In this document: positions 63,755 to 64,000 of the stretch, piece after piece
Numbering within the stretch: the stretch's first letter is position 1
How the letters are laid out: the number at the start of each line of letters is the position of its first letter
Assembly: GCA_000381585.1 (NCBI GenBank)
Contig: KB906740.1
Coordinates: forward strand, 62,001-126,000
Reading direction: 5' to 3'
Origin: Acidobacteriaceae bacterium KBS 83
Lineage (GTDB): Bacteria > Acidobacteriota > Terriglobia > Terriglobales > Acidobacteriaceae
Length of the DNA stretch: 64,000 nt
The notes under the pieces: generated by a model
What the model was told of the DNA's origin: nothing
The model's database searches: none
The model's input: the letters and a program-made list of their open reading frames with translations, nothing else
Position numbers and translations under genes: made by a program

Positions 63755-64000
63755 CTATTTCTTTGCGTCCGTTTTGATGGCCGCCAGCACCTCTTCGGCG
63801 TGACCTTCCGGCTTTACTTTCGCGAAGATGCGGGTCAGCTTGCGGTCGGGCCCGATCAGAAAAGTCGTGCGTTCGATCCCCCGCACCTTCTTGCCATACA
63901 TATTTTTGTCCTTCATTACGTCAAACAGATTGCAGACTTTTTCGTCTACATCTGCGAGGAGCGTATACGGCAGGTCGTATTTCTCTTTGAACTTCTTCTG
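63755..64000 (-). CDS. bcp: Thioredoxin-dependent peroxiredoxin, BCP/PrxQ type, 5' truncated by the window edge
   Basis: 81 C-terminal residues are visible: KFKEKYDLPYTLLADVD, then GKKVRGIERTTFLIGPD and KVKPEGHAEEVLAAIK. These are the conserved second half of BCP, with the resolving-dimer Arg in IERTTF. The catalytic Cys lies outside the window. Seven bases separate its stop from that of the glycine-zipper remnant. Confidence 0.9.
   Translation of the reverse strand, partial: QKKFKEKYDLPYTLLADVDEKVCNLFDVMKDKNMYGKKVRGIERTTFLIGPDRKLTRIFAKVKPEGHAEEVLAAIKTDAKK

Overview
The window looks like chromosomal DNA of an Acidobacteriota bacterium of the Acidobacteriaceae (subdivision 1) type. It is GC-rich, with many secreted glycoside hydrolases, a (broken) gene of the acidobacterial VWFA-related family, and a radical SAM protein resembling the enzymes that join lipid tails into membrane-spanning lipids, which this group is known to make. 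No replicon origin, phage, transposase or CRISPR array is visible. The taxonomic call is an inference from gene content.

Layout. 1-8 kb is mostly housekeeping: the tail of an NTF2-like gene, folP, a dacB-type carboxypeptidase, a lipoprotein cytochrome c with a small membrane protein, lipA, a GH3 beta-glucosidase and frr. 8-11 kb holds two secreted proteins and a 1.16 kb gene-free stretch. 12-16 kb is a tightly coupled TetR / membrane-fusion / ABC ATPase / ABC permease efflux operon with a visible operator. 16-25 kb holds a secreted phosphoesterase, a multicopper oxidase, a GH9 cellulase, a 2OG-Fe(II) oxygenase and a GH42 relic. 25-31.5 kb has trpC-trpF-trpB-trpA, a chorismate mutase and a KimA-like permease. 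31.5-39 kb has an M28 peptidase, a ferritin-like Tat substrate, a lipoprotein phosphoesterase with three 85-residue repeats, and mutY.

39-48 kb is the most unusual part. A membrane glycosyltransferase, a broken GT87 gene, two decayed GT87 tails and three methyltransferase genes lie next to a Tes-like radical SAM gene. The last codons and terminator of that radical SAM gene occur a second time 3.6 kb away, so its tail brackets the methyltransferase block. This points to an accessory surface-glycan island built by duplication and recombination beside a lipid gene.

48.6-64 kb has a VWFA-family pseudogene, a frameshifted methyltransferase, tRNA-Leu(CAG), small proteins (a stand-alone DHp-like domain and a zinc ribbon), OsmC, a GH38 alpha-mannosidase, tdh, a CPBP protease, a polysaccharide deacetylase, panB-panC, an alkyladenine glycosylase, a glycine-zipper protein with a decayed paralogue, and the tail of bcp. 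Several genes are broken by single-base changes; real decay and sequencing error cannot be told apart from this window alone.
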